DNA of 64,000 bases from JAWXBR01 sp034440235. GTDB taxonomy: Bacteria > Bacteroidota > Ignavibacteria > Kapaibacteriales > Kapaibacteriaceae. The notes beneath the pieces are model-generated. The model was not told where the DNA came from. It made no database searches and saw only the letters and a program-made list of their open reading frames with translations. Each line of letters starts with the position of its first letter. Position 1 is the stretch's first letter. The stretch lies in contig JAWXBR010000029.1 in assembly GCA_034440235.1 (NCBI GenBank), positions 1-64,000 on the forward strand, read 5' to 3'. The translations under genes and the position numbers were made by a program. Below, one piece after another: positions 34,454 to 42,830 of the stretch.

Positions 34454-35687
34454 TGGATGCTCCCAATCGCATGAGCTTCTGTTCTATTGCTTCGTATCCG
34501 CGGTCGAGATGATACACGCGAAGAATTTCTGTTGTGCCTTCGGCAATACATCCTGCCATGACGAGCGACGCACTTGCGCGCAGGTCGCTTGACATTACCG
34601 ATGCACCCGTAAGACGATGTCCGCCCTTTACGAGGCAGTACGCATCGCCCGTTTCGATTTCAGCGCCTAGACGTTGAAGCTCGGGCACATAACCAAAGCG
34701 TGTTGGATAGATGACATCCTTGATGCGCGATGTGCCCTTCGCCTGAAGCATGTAGGCAGCCCACTGTGCTTGCGAATCGGTAGGGTAGCCTGGGTACGGC
34801 ATTGTTGTAATGTCGACAGCCTCTGGGTCGGTGTCCATGGAAACGCGTATCGAATCGCCACGCACGACGACGGTTGCGCCGGACTCTTCGAGCTTCTGTA
34901 TCACTGCGGTGAGATGGTCTGCGTTCACACTTCCGAGCGTAACGTCGCCCTTCGTCATGGCAGCCGCAATCATAAATGTCGCAGCTTCGATACGGTCCGG
35001 AATTGTTGTCTCTGTCACAGCATGTAATTCGTCTACGCCCTGAATGGTAAGCGTTGCCGTGTCGATGCCATCGATGCGAGCACCCATTTTTACAAGCATG
35101 TGTGCAAGCGACGAAACCTCTGGTTCCATTGCTGCATTCGATAGGACCGTCTCGCCTCTTGCAAGCACTGCAGCCATAAGAATGTTTACAGTTGCACCAA
35201 CGCTCGAAATTTCAAAGTGGAAATGTGCGCCTTGCAACCGTTTGCACGATGCTTCGATGTATCCGTTTTCGACTTGTATTTCAGCCCCTAGCTTTTCGAG
35301 CCCCTTGAGGTGGAGATCGACAGGACGTGGACCGAAATTACAGCCACCTGGGAGCGAAACGCGGGCTTTGCCGAAGCGGGCGACGAGCGGACCCAGCACG
35401 TAGATCGACGCACGCATTTTCTTCACGTGCTCGTACGGCGCCTCGTGACTCGTGATGTTCGTAGAGTCGAGCGTTAGCGTGTTGTCCGCAAACGCATACC
35501 CAACACCCATCGTCTCGAGCAGACTGCTAATCGTCCACACATCACGATTGTTTGGCGTGTTATGTAGCGTAAACACACCAGGCGCAAGCAGACATGCTGG
35601 GATTAAAGCAAGTGATGCGTTCTTCGCACCAGAGATTGTCACGTTGCCGTGAAGGCGAACGGGACCTTTAACGAGGAATTTGTCCAT
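34425..35687 (-). CDS. murA: UDP-N-acetylglucosamine 1-carboxyvinyltransferase
   Basis: I set the start at 35687 (MDKFLVKGP); 24 earlier codons are open but run towards the riboswitch. 420 residues, the normal MurA length. The N-terminus has ISGAKNASL, including the substrate-binding Lys-Asn pair. The active-site loop is LPGGCNFGPRPVDLHLKGLE, keeping the Cys that fosfomycin alkylates. MurA adds enolpyruvate to UDP-GlcNAc, the first committed step of peptidoglycan synthesis, in the cytoplasm. It is followed by the EnvC-like gene. It is divergent from the TPP-controlled TonB receptor with 34 bases between its start and the aptamer. Confidence 0.96.
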   Translation of the reverse strand: MDKFLVKGPVRLHGNVTISGAKNASLALIPACLLAPGVFTLHNTPNNRDVWTISSLLETMGVGYAFADNTLTLDSTNITSHEAPYEHVKKMRASIYVLGPLVARFGKARVSLPGGCNFGPRPVDLHLKGLEKLGAEIQVENGYIEASCKRLQGAHFHFEISSVGATVNILMAAVLARGETVLSNAAMEPEVSSLAHMLVKMGARIDGIDTATLTIQGVDELHAVTETTIPDRIEAATFMIAAAMTKGDVTLGSVNADHLTAVIQKLEESGATVVVRGDSIRVSMDTDPEAVDITTMPYPGYPTDSQAQWAAYMLQAKGTSRIKDVIYPTRFGYVPELQRLGAEIETGDAYCLVKGGHRLTGASVMSSDLRASASLVMAGCIAEGTTEILRVYHLDRGYEAIEQKLMRLGASIERVSTEEF

Positions 35688-35721
35688 AGAAGCATCAAAG
35701 ATACGTTTCGCGTATCTTCGT

Positions 35722-35801
35722 GCGTCCCATAGAGGTGCTGCCCATGCAGCTGAGATCATACTCTTGGAACCTGATCCGGTTAATACCGGCGTAGGGAATG
35801 C
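35722..35801 (+). ncRNA. TPP riboswitch aptamer (THI element)
   Basis: All conserved blocks of the TPP aptamer are present in order: gaggtgctgcc, then gcagctgagatcata, then gaacctgatccggttaatac and cggcgtagggaa. P1 can pair gcgt (35722-35725) with atgc (35798-35801). The ccgg/ccgg helix around ttaata forms P5. TPP-bound THI elements repress thiamine synthesis and transport genes. The only gene downstream on this strand is the TonB-dependent receptor, which is thereby predicted to import thiamine or a thiamine precursor. Confidence 0.95.
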
Positions 35802-35836
35802 GGACGAATACCCACTCCAAGAGCTTTATGCGGACG
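35761..35836 (+). promoter_or_regulatory. Candidate expression platform of the TPP riboswitch
   Basis: ctcttgga (35761-35768), part of the aptamer, is the exact reverse complement of tccaagag (35816-35823) downstream. Forming that helix would break the P4 region, so ligand binding and this pairing should exclude each other. In addition the segment atgcggacg occurs at the aptamer 3' end (35798) and again at 35828, and its ggacg can pair with cgtcc at 35723. There is no obvious T run, which favours control of translation over termination. This is inferred from sequence pairing only. Confidence 0.55.
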
Positions 35837-35861
35837 TAATCTTTTTACGAAAGCCGCTGCA

Positions 35862-38294
35862 TTGCTCGCAACACTCCTTCTCTCGTTCACGCTACTCACA
35901 CCCGCCGACTCAACACGTGTTGGCAACACAGCGCGTGCCGCTGACTCAACACGTGTTGCCGACACTTCACGTGTTGCCGACACAGCACGCATCTATAAAG
36001 CGCCGGCTGTTGTTGTCACCACAACACGTGCCATCGAACGTCAGGCACCGGTCGTGTTCACCGACATTACACGTGCGACGCTCGAGCGTATGCAGATCGT
36101 AACGGACATTCCCAAGTTGCTGAGCGATTTGCCGTCGACAACATTCTACAGTGAAAACGGCAACGGCATCGGATACACCAACCTTACGATGCGTGGCTTC
36201 GACCAACGACGCATTGCAGTGCTCATCAATGGCATTCCGCAAAACGACCCCGAAGACCACAATGTGTATTGGATAAATTTTCCGGATCTAGCGTCGAACC
36301 TCGAGAACATTCAGGTGCAACGTGGGGCCGGACTCATCAACTACGGTGCTGCTGCCATTGGTGGAAGTGTGAACATGACGACGTCGAACTTCGTGAACAA
36401 GAAATACGTGCGCGTGTCTACGGGCGTGGGGTGGCAAGAAGGACTCCCCGCGCAACAGAACACAGTAAACCCGTTCGACCGTTCAGTTACGCCTGCACTT
36501 TCGAAATACTCGCTTGAATTTTCTTCCGGGTACGTAGATGGGTACGCGTTGTACGGACGTATCTCGCAGATTCAGTCGCAGGGTTATCGCACACATTCGT
36601 ATTCAGATTTAACAAGCTGGTTCTTTAGTGTCGCGAAGCTCAACGACAATTTCTCAACCCAGCTAAATGTATTCGGAGGTCCGATCGAAGACGGCCTTGC
36701 CTACACCGGCCTCCCTCGTACATGGGCGCTTGATAGGGGGCTACGTCGGTCGAACCTTAACGGCTTCGGCTACGATTCCACGGGGCGCACACTTGCATAC
36801 ACAAGCGAACGGCGCGTACAAGAAATTGAAAATTTCTCGCAACCACATTTCGAAATACTGAACGAATGGATTGCCGACGACAGCCTTACGTTCAAGTCGT
36901 CGTTGTTCTACTACACGGGTAACGGCTTCTTCGACTACGACGCTTCGTGGTCAAGTGCATCGATGTTTGGTTTGTCGGATACGCTTGCGCTTACAAATGC
37001 ACTTGTGCGGGCCAACGTCGACAACCGTCAGGTCGGGTGGATACCGCGTGTGGTGTGGACGAATTCGCTTGGCGAACTAACTGCTGGACTAGAACTAAGA
37101 CTACATCGCTCCGAACACTGGGGCAAGATTCGGTACGCAGCGGGCTTGCCCCCTGGCTTCGACCCTGATTATAAATTTTACAACTATCAGGGCGAGCGCG
37201 ACATCTTTAGCGTGTTTGCAAGGCAGATGTGGAATGTTACCGAGGACGTTACCGTAACCGCAGAACTGCAGGCGGTCACACATCGGTACGGACTTACAAA
37301 GGAACAGAAGAACGGACAGTTCACGCAATACGCAACGACATCAGGAACAACCGTTGGCAACGGCGGCGATCTCTTCAATGTGCGTTATGTGTTTGTAAAT
37401 CCTAGAGCAGGCATCAACTTCAACATCGATGAACACCAGAGCGCGTTGCTCTCTCTTGCATACACATCGCGCGAACCGCGGCGCAATAACCTGTACGCTG
37501 CGAGCGACGCATGGTACAGCGCAGGCACTCCGTTGTTTGTTGTCGATACTGCGAACGGAGCAACACGCTACAATTTCGACGAACCCATTATTCGTCCCGA
37601 AACCATGCTCGACATCGAAGTCCAATACACATGGCGGAGCAGCACCGTGCAAGCGTCCGCAACCGTGTATGTCATGGACTTCAGAAACGAACTTGTAAAG
37701 AACGGACAGCGCGACATCTTTGGCGTGCCCATTGAAGGCAATGCGCCGCATACCATACATGCCGGTCTCGAATTACAAGCTTCCGTCGAGGTCCTTCGCG
37801 CAAACGACAACGACCTAACACTCTGGGGCAATTTCTCTTTCAGTCGCAACCGCGTTCTCGAATGGCGCTTTGCATCAACCGCCGCCGGCATCGGCGAAAT
37901 AGATCTTGCAGACAAACCCATCGCCGGTTTCCCCGATATCATAGGCAACGTAGGGGTCCGTGCAACACTAGGGGGCTTCAAGCTCGACCTCGTCGGCAAA
38001 TACATCGGCGCCTTCTACACCAACACGTTTGGCGACGTTGCTTCGGCGCCCGTCGATTACCAACAGCAAGTTGTTGCATCGGTCGGATACCTCGACAATC
38101 GCATAGACCCTGCCGTTGTAATGAACGCCGTGTTGTCGTACGAAATCCGCGATCTGCCCATGTGCAAGGCACTACGTCTAAAAACGCAGATCAACAACGT
38201 GTTAGACAATCTTTACATCCAGGGCGGCAACGGACAAGAGTTTTTTCCTGCAGCAGAACGCAATTGGTTCGTTATTGCGGAGGTCGAATTGTAA
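35862..38294 (+). CDS. TonB-dependent receptor, predicted thiamine(-precursor) importer
   Basis: An 810-residue outer-membrane receptor. The plug domain (about 50-170) includes LTMRGFDQRRIAVLINGIPQ, and NIQVQRGAGLINYG; the rest is a 22-strand-type barrel ending LYIQGGNGQEFFPAAERN. The start is uncertain. TTG at 35862 begins a hydrophobic leader (LLATLLLSFTLLTPA), but the frame is open upstream (LFTKAAA...) and would give a better signal peptide without any ATG. Between leader and plug lie five hexapeptide repeats. The upstream TPP riboswitch points to thiamine or pyrimidine-precursor uptake, as known for THI-regulated outer-membrane receptors in Bacteroidota. Confidence 0.88.
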   Translation: MLATLLLSFTLLTPADSTRVGNTARAADSTRVADTSRVADTARIYKAPAVVVTTTRAIERQAPVVFTDITRATLERMQIVTDIPKLLSDLPSTTFYSENGNGIGYTNLTMRGFDQRRIAVLINGIPQNDPEDHNVYWINFPDLASNLENIQVQRGAGLINYGAAAIGGSVNMTTSNFVNKKYVRVSTGVGWQEGLPAQQNTVNPFDRSVTPALSKYSLEFSSGYVDGYALYGRISQIQSQGYRTHSYSDLTSWFFSVAKLNDNFSTQLNVFGGPIEDGLAYTGLPRTWALDRGLRRSNLNGFGYDSTGRTLAYTSERRVQEIENFSQPHFEILNEWIADDSLTFKSSLFYYTGNGFFDYDASWSSASMFGLSDTLALTNALVRANVDNRQVGWIPRVVWTNSLGELTAGLELRLHRSEHWGKIRYAAGLPPGFDPDYKFYNYQGERDIFSVFARQMWNVTEDVTVTAELQAVTHRYGLTKEQKNGQFTQYATTSGTTVGNGGDLFNVRYVFVNPRAGINFNIDEHQSALLSLAYTSREPRRNNLYAASDAWYSAGTPLFVVDTANGATRYNFDEPIIRPETMLDIEVQYTWRSSTVQASATVYVMDFRNELVKNGQRDIFGVPIEGNAPHTIHAGLELQASVEVLRANDNDLTLWGNFSFSRNRVLEWRFASTAAGIGEIDLADKPIAGFPDIIGNVGVRATLGGFKLDLVGKYIGAFYTNTFGDVASAPVDYQQQVVASVGYLDNRIDPAVVMNAVLSYEIRDLPMCKALRLKTQINNVLDNLYIQGGNGQEFFPAAERNWFVIAEVEL
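35904..35993 (+). repeat. Five 18-bp repeats encoding an N-terminal hexapeptide repeat
   Basis: Units of 18 bases start at 35904, 35922, 35940, 35958 and 35976 (gccgactcaacacgtgtt and variants). They encode ADSTRV, GNTARA, ADSTRV, ADTSRV, ADTARI between signal peptide and plug of the TonB receptor. The segment is a flexible linker; copy number changes keep the frame. Confidence 0.9.
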
Positions 38295-38348
38295 GATTGA
38301 CGTGGATGAACTGTTGGCACACGAACGTCGAACAGTAAGGGAGCCGTA
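38283..38348 (+). repeat. Degenerate 22-bp repeats across the TonB receptor stop codon
   Basis: Units at 38283, 38305 and 38327 begin gtcgaattgtaag, gatgaactgttgg and gtcgaacagtaag. Units 1 and 3 match at 11 of 13 bases; unit 2 is weaker. The stop TAA (38292-38294) lies in unit 1 and recurs at 38336 in another frame. The array runs up to 12 bases before the SET-domain gene. Confidence 0.6.
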
Positions 38349-38360
38349 TCTTCGCGCCCT

Positions 38361-38858
38361 ATGAAACGTCATTCAGTTGAAATCTCGAGACAGTGTGCAT
38401 ATCGCGGCGTGAATGGCCGATGCAAGCGCAAGACCGTAGTAACCCACCCGTACTGCGGACCACATACAAAATCTGAAATGGGCCTAAGCGTAAAGAAGAG
38501 CAACATCCCTGCTGCAGGTATGGGGCTTTTTGCGATGCGTCCGTTCAAAAAAGACGAACAGATTTGTGAGTACACCGGCGAAAAACTCACCGTCGCAAAG
38601 TACGACAAGCGTTATGGCGCAGATGCCATGGGCTCGTACGGCCTTCAACTCGACGACAACCACGTCATCGATGCCGCAAAGACAACGTCGGGCGTAGCAC
38701 GTTATGCATGCGATTTTCACGGTTCACGAAAAAAGCCCAACGCAGAGTATGTGTCCGATGGTGGACATGTATACATCGTCGCCATTCGCAATATCAAGAC
38801 GGGCGATGAAATCTATACCGACTACGGCGACGAAATGCACCGGGCTATGGGGCTGTGA
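38361..38858 (+). CDS. SET-domain protein (putative lysine methyltransferase)
   Basis: A 165-residue small SET protein. The N-terminus has a Cys/His cluster (RQCAYRGVNGRCKRK, then HPYCGPHT) that could bind zinc. The SET core follows: NIPAAGMGLFAMRPFKKDE, ICEYTGEKL, the pseudoknot part GVARYACDFHGSRKKPNAEY in place of the usual N-H-S-C, and the final TGDEIYTDYGDE with the catalytic tyrosine. SET proteins methylate lysines using SAM. Bacterial members are uncommon and their substrates (ribosomal or DNA-binding proteins) mostly unknown. It stands alone between the TonB repeats and a non-coding stretch. Confidence 0.87.
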   Translation: MKRHSVEISRQCAYRGVNGRCKRKTVVTHPYCGPHTKSEMGLSVKKSNIPAAGMGLFAMRPFKKDEQICEYTGEKLTVAKYDKRYGADAMGSYGLQLDDNHVIDAAKTTSGVARYACDFHGSRKKPNAEYVSDGGHVYIVAIRNIKTGDEIYTDYGDEMHRAMGL

Positions 38859-39238
38859 GTTACAGTTTCATTCTGACCAACGTAGTAAGTACTACGCGGA
38901 TACATTCAGAGTGGAGCTTGCGAGTATAGCGTCCGCGCTTAGATGATCTGCGTCATGCGCGTACATGCGTGCATAGGCGGACGCATCACTTCTAGAATCG
39001 TCAGCGACTACATTCAGGCTCGATGGGCGTCAAATCTAGAAGACCCAAATTTTTAAACGATTCGATGCCGGGTACAGGACGAAAGTTTGTGTGTTACGTG
39101 GTGATATGGTACTCGCGTGTAACTATGATGCAGGATTAATGTTGCTACAGTAACTTGTATTGCAAGGATGAACCTGGCGCATCATAGCCCGCCTTGTATT
39201 GCTTCAAACTGAATTCCTCAAACTTTTTTACGAGTTTT
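38859..39238. other. 380-base stretch without a recognisable gene
   Basis: No frame here has a credible start and length. It holds a small palindrome, cgtagtaagtactacg (38881-38896), and a longer inverted repeat at 39123-39187 described separately. The word cttgtattgc occurs twice (about 39154 and 39192). It may carry the promoter of the truncated gene at 39239. Confidence 0.6.
39123..39187. repeat. Inverted repeat, possible structured RNA or small mobile element end
   Basis: ctatgatgc-agg (39123-39134) and cctggcgcatcatag (39173-39187) are complementary apart from three unpaired bases, enclosing 38 bases with a small inner stem (cttg...caag). It lies 50 bases before a gene disrupted by an insertion sequence. 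It might be a 5' leader structure or the remnant of a miniature element. Confidence 0.4.
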
Positions 39239-39469
39239 ATGAGGCCTCAACATAGGAATTCACGGCATTTCAATCGGCATTTTTCGGCGAATCTACTTAC
39301 AATGGTCGTATCAGCATACGGAGTAGCATTTGGTCAAGACTACGGCCGCATAGATACTTTACTGTCTTTGAGGAATGGCAAACTTGTTGATTATGTGCAG
39401 TCCAACGATGATACAATACTCATCCATATTGAAGATGAACCCGCCCCGTTTAGAGGTACAGAAAGTTAA
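39239..39469 (+). pseudogene. Secreted-protein gene truncated by the IS3-like element
   Basis: The ATG at 39239 begins MRPQHRNSRHFNRHFSANLL, then a hydrophobic stretch LLTMVVSAYGVAFGQ that looks like a signal peptide with AFGQ as cleavage site, then DYGRIDTLLSLRNGKLVDYV. Native sequence ends at about 39435, where the insertion sequence starts; the last codons are read into the element. No matching C-terminal half is seen on the other side, so the remainder was deleted. The family cannot be named from about 65 residues. Confidence 0.55.
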
Positions 39470-39472
39470 GGG
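39436..39472 (+). repeat. Left terminal inverted repeat of the IS3-like element
   Basis: This end pairs with 40409-40445 on the other strand. The shared blocks are TGA, CCCGCCC, GAGGTACA and AAGTTAAGGG; the remaining positions differ at about seven sites. Confidence 0.85.
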
Positions 39473-39504
39473 TAATTTTCACCCTAACGAAAGGAGTATC
39501 AACG

Positions 39505-39801
39505 ATGGCAACGAAGAGAACGCGACAAACGGTCGAACCGGACTTCAAACGCGAAGCGGTTCGCCTGGTGGTAGAGAACCCGACCCGGACGAAGGCCAGC
39601 ATCGCACGTGAGCTGGGCATTGAACCGCATGCATTCTACGAGTGGATCAGAGAAGCGCGCAAGCATCAGCAGAACGCGTTTCCAGGTCGCGGCAACGCCA
39701 CCGACGAGGTTGTTACCCTGCGCCGCGAACTGAAACTCGTGACACAGGAACGGGACATACTAAAAAACGCGATCAGTATCTTCTCTCAACGGCCGAGATG
39801 A
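39505..39801 (+). CDS. IS3-family transposase OrfA
   Basis: A 98-residue helix-turn-helix protein. EPDFKREAVRLVVENP and ELGIEPHAFYEWIREA form the DNA-binding part, and the C-terminal helix VVTLRRELKLVTQERDILKN is the leucine-zipper-like segment of IS3 OrfA proteins. Alone it binds the element ends; transposition needs an OrfAB fusion made by -1 frameshifting. It overlaps the start of orfB by four bases, as usual. It looks intact, preceded by aaaggag, a good ribosome binding site. Confidence 0.93.
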   Translation: MATKRTRQTVEPDFKREAVRLVVENPTRTKASIARELGIEPHAFYEWIREARKHQQNAFPGRGNATDEVVTLRRELKLVTQERDILKNAISIFSQRPR

Positions 39802-40415
39802 GATACGCATTCATAGAGCAGCATCGCTCTGTATGGCCGGTCGAAGTGCAGTGTCGCGTGCTACAGGCATCGCGGCATGGGTATTACGCATGGCGCGCTG
39901 GTGCTGTGGGCAAACGGAAGGTAGAGGATGCCGTCCTGATGCCGTTCATTCGGGAAGTCCACACAACCACAGGTCACACGTATGGCGCAGAATGGATTGC
40001 CAAGGACGTGCGCAAGGTCGTCGTGTTGGCAAGGAGCGCGTACGACGACTGATGAAGGCCATTCGTGCGCTTGAACTTGCGCCGCACCAGATCCGGCGAA
40101 GGCTTCCACTCGGACCAAGGAGGACAATACAACGAGAAGGAGTTCAAAAAACTGCTTAAGAATTATGGTATGCGCAGCAGCATGGGTACATCGGGCGACT
40201 GTTACGACAACGCTCCGATGGAATCATTCTGGGCTACGATGAAAACCGAACTCATGCATCATATGCCATTCCGCGATGTTCAACATGCGCGCGAGGTCAT
40301 CGAGCGGTGGCTGCACCTGTTCTATAACCCACGTCGCAGACACACATCCATTAAAGGCATGTCGCCAATGAAATACGAAGAGCAATGCTTGAAGCATCTA
40401 CCAACTGTCCCTTAA
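39798..40415 (+). pseudogene. IS3-family transposase OrfB, frameshifted and deleted
   Basis: The N-terminal part (MRYAFIEQHRSVWPVEVQCR ... TYGAEWIAKDVRK) is the HTH_21 region. One base is lost near 40015-40020: the correct continuation GRRVGKERVRRLMKAIRAL lies in the next frame, while this frame stops at 40052. The rve integrase core follows only from FHSDQGGQYNEKEF to the end (CYDNAPMESFWATMKTEL). The region with the first catalytic Asp (D-I-T-Y) is absent, and the junction lies about 40075-40105. With two DDE residues at most, it cannot be active. Confidence 0.9.
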
Positions 40416-40445
40416 CTTCGTGTACCTCGATTCAGGGCGGGATCA
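40409..40445 (-). repeat. Right terminal inverted repeat of the IS3-like element
   Basis: Reads TGATCCCGCCCT inward on the minus strand and matches the left end at 39436-39472 over 37 bases. It ends between orfB and the pbpC stop. Confidence 0.85.
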
Positions 40446-40450
40446 CGAAA

Positions 40451-42805
40451 TCACCAGTGCTTCACAACAACACTGATCGCTGACTTTCGACCTCTGTCGT
40501 CCATTACCGTAATGTCGGTGTTGCCACCTTCGGGTTCGAAGAACACAGCGCCGTCGGGGGGTGCTGCTGTGAGGAAGATGTCGTTCACGTACCAGTACAC
40601 GGATGTGGCGTCTGCACTGGCCTGACATCGCAATTGCAAACGCGACTCGCCATTCTGTTCGAGGATGTACTCTTTGTTTGCCGTCGGCGCGGTAATCGCA
40701 ATTTGTCCGTCCGACTCTATACGCGTACACCGCTGAGAATGCGGCGGAGGTGTTTTCACAGTTAGATGTTCGTTACGATAGAGCGCCAACACAGGTGCCG
40801 GCAGGTTTAGAAATGTTGCGCGTTTATAGCCGCGATCTGGAAGGCAGGCAACACAATAACTTGTTTTACTATCGGCACTCACGAACATTTCCTGCACGTG
40901 ATTGCACGGCGTACTGTTCGAGATACCTGGAAGAAAGTCGTCGATGATTTGATCGGTGCACGAATCTGAAGGGACGGACCCTGTTACGCTACACACCAAG
41001 CGGAAGTCGATTTCTTTCGGACGCTGATGCCACACACGTTCGCCACTTCTATCGATAGCATTAAACACATCGAACAGCAATGGCGTTGCTGCTTCTGAAC
41101 CACTTAGATGTTGCGCGCCGACGCCATTGAAATTTCCGACCCACACACCAATGGTGTAGTTGCCATTGTAGCCGATGCTCCATGCATCACGACGTCCGTA
41201 CGACGTGCCGGTCTTCCACGCAACACGTGGTATGCGCGTGCCGAGAGCGACGTTCGAGGGTAGGTCGGGACGTGTTAGTTGGAGCAAGGTCTCTGTTACG
41301 ACCCATGCTGCAGAGGCACTAATTACGCGTGTGGTGTCGGCCGAACCGCGAGCGCTTGGTGAAGGGTTCTGCTCGTTTGAACTATGGTCATTCGAGTTCT
41401 GCTGATCTGTTATCCAGCGCAGTGGTCTGTAGATACCGTCGTTTGCGAATGCGGCGTAGAGTCCGGTGAGTTCGTCGAGGCGCACACCGCAGCCCCCTAA
41501 CACAAGAGAGAGTCCGAGGTCTTTGCGCCGTGCGCCGATGGCGTTCATGCGTGCGCGCATGAGGACGTCTACGAAGTCTACGACGCCGACGCGACTGAGC
41601 ATCGAGACTGCGGGTACGTTTAACGATTGTGCAAGGGTTTGCTCCATGGAGACAAGACCGTGGAAATGTTTATCATAATTCTGCGGGGTGTATCCATCGA
41701 AGTTGATGGGTACGTCTTGCAGCATGGTCTTGGGCGTGACGATGCCGCGGTCGAAGGCCATGCCGTAGAGCAGTGGCTTGAGTGTGCTGCCCGGTGAACG
41801 AATGGCGCTTACGCCATCGACTTGTCCGGCGTGTTCGGTGTCGTCGGGGTTGCCGGACCCTACATACGCGACAACATTGTTGGTGCGGTTATCTACGACA
41901 ATCACCGCAGCGTTGTAGATGCCCCATGATGCAAGGCGTCGGGTGTGGTTTAGCGTCAGCGACTCAACACGTTCCTGCATCGAACGCTGCACTGTTGTTC
42001 GAATAATGGGGTCGGTTTGATTGCTCTTGCGCATGCGTACAGCTAGATGCCACGCCATGCGCGGTGTAGCGATGCGACGTGGCTGAAACGGTTCGGCAAG
42101 TGCGTTATCAAGATCGACTTTATTAGCAAGACCGTCGCGCTCCATGCGTCTTAGCCATTTGTTGCGTGCATCAACAACTCGTGGATTGTCTTCGCCGAGA
42201 CGCAACGACGTCGGACGATTTGGGATGACCATGAGGGCTGCGATTTCGGCGAGGCTGAGTTGTAACGGCGATTTGTTGAAATACATCACTGATGCAGCCT
42301 TTACACCTTCGATGTTGCCGCCGTACGGAACGAGACTTAGGTACATGCGCAGGATTTCATCTTTCGAGTAATGCAATTCGAGTTGCACCGCATGTATCAT
42401 GTCCATGAACTTGTTCGACACCGTCCGTTCGCTCGGCGAAAGCAGTCGCGCCACCTGCATGGAAATGGTCGACGCGCCCGATGTTCTTCGGCCGCTAACG
42501 ATGTTATTCCACATCGCTCGCACGACCGCAATGGGGTTCACGCCCAGGTGCCAACGGAACCATCGGTCTTCTTTGTAGAGGATTGCATCGCGAAATCGGG
42601 GCGAAATATCGTCGAGTTCTGTCCGAAATCGCCACCGATCGTCAGAACTTAAAAACGCGGTAAGGGGCTGTGCGTCTTGGTCCTCGACGATCTGCGCATA
42701 CGATATCTGGACACGAAAAGGCACGAGCCAATCGTAGGCAACAAACAGTAGTAACACCCCGATAACTGCCAAAACCGTATTTTTGAGAATGGGAGCAGGC
42801 TTCAT
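40451..42805 (-). CDS. pbpC: Penicillin-binding protein 1C
   Basis: The start at 42805 (MKPAPILKN) precedes the single TM (TVLAVIGVLLLFVAYDWLV); 21 more upstream codons are open but overlap the divergent gene. 784 residues. The glycosyltransferase (GT51) domain has the catalytic ILYKEDRWFRWHLG and SGASTISMQVARLL. The transpeptidase domain has SPGSTLKPLLYG (S-x-x-K serine) and WKTGTSYGRRDAWSIGY (KTG box). A PBP1C-type C-terminal domain follows. It polymerises glycan strands, with crosslinking activity that is weak in E. coli PBP1C. The inserted IS ends right behind its stop. Confidence 0.95.
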   Translation of the reverse strand: MKPAPILKNTVLAVIGVLLLFVAYDWLVPFRVQISYAQIVEDQDAQPLTAFLSSDDRWRFRTELDDISPRFRDAILYKEDRWFRWHLGVNPIAVVRAMWNNIVSGRRTSGASTISMQVARLLSPSERTVSNKFMDMIHAVQLELHYSKDEILRMYLSLVPYGGNIEGVKAASVMYFNKSPLQLSLAEIAALMVIPNRPTSLRLGEDNPRVVDARNKWLRRMERDGLANKVDLDNALAEPFQPRRIATPRMAWHLAVRMRKSNQTDPIIRTTVQRSMQERVESLTLNHTRRLASWGIYNAAVIVVDNRTNNVVAYVGSGNPDDTEHAGQVDGVSAIRSPGSTLKPLLYGMAFDRGIVTPKTMLQDVPINFDGYTPQNYDKHFHGLVSMEQTLAQSLNVPAVSMLSRVGVVDFVDVLMRARMNAIGARRKDLGLSLVLGGCGVRLDELTGLYAAFANDGIYRPLRWITDQQNSNDHSSNEQNPSPSARGSADTTRVISASAAWVVTETLLQLTRPDLPSNVALGTRIPRVAWKTGTSYGRRDAWSIGYNGNYTIGVWVGNFNGVGAQHLSGSEAATPLLFDVFNAIDRSGERVWHQRPKEIDFRLVCSVTGSVPSDSCTDQIIDDFLPGISNSTPCNHVQEMFVSADSKTSYCVACLPDRGYKRATFLNLPAPVLALYRNEHLTVKTPPPHSQRCTRIESDGQIAITAPTANKEYILEQNGESRLQLRCQASADATSVYWYVNDIFLTAAPPDGAVFFEPEGGNTDITVMDDRGRKSAISVVVKHW

Positions 42806-42830
42806 ATCAAATAAGGACGAGACAGTGCCA

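Larger units (their letters stand above)
39436..40445 (+). mobile_element. IS3-family insertion sequence, internally deleted
   Basis: About 1010 bases with imperfect terminal inverted repeats of 37 bases that begin TGAACCCGCCCC on the left and TGATCCCGCCCT on the right (TG ends, as in IS3). It carries an intact orfA and a broken orfB. Typical IS3 elements are 1.2-1.5 kb, so about 250 bases of the transposase core are missing. No target duplication of 3-4 bases is clear (aga versus cga). The right end stops five bases short of the pbpC stop codon. Confidence 0.88.

Noticed and set aside
38881..38896. Terminator after the SET gene
   Set aside because: The palindrome cgtagtaagtactacg has only a two-base loop and no T run follows.
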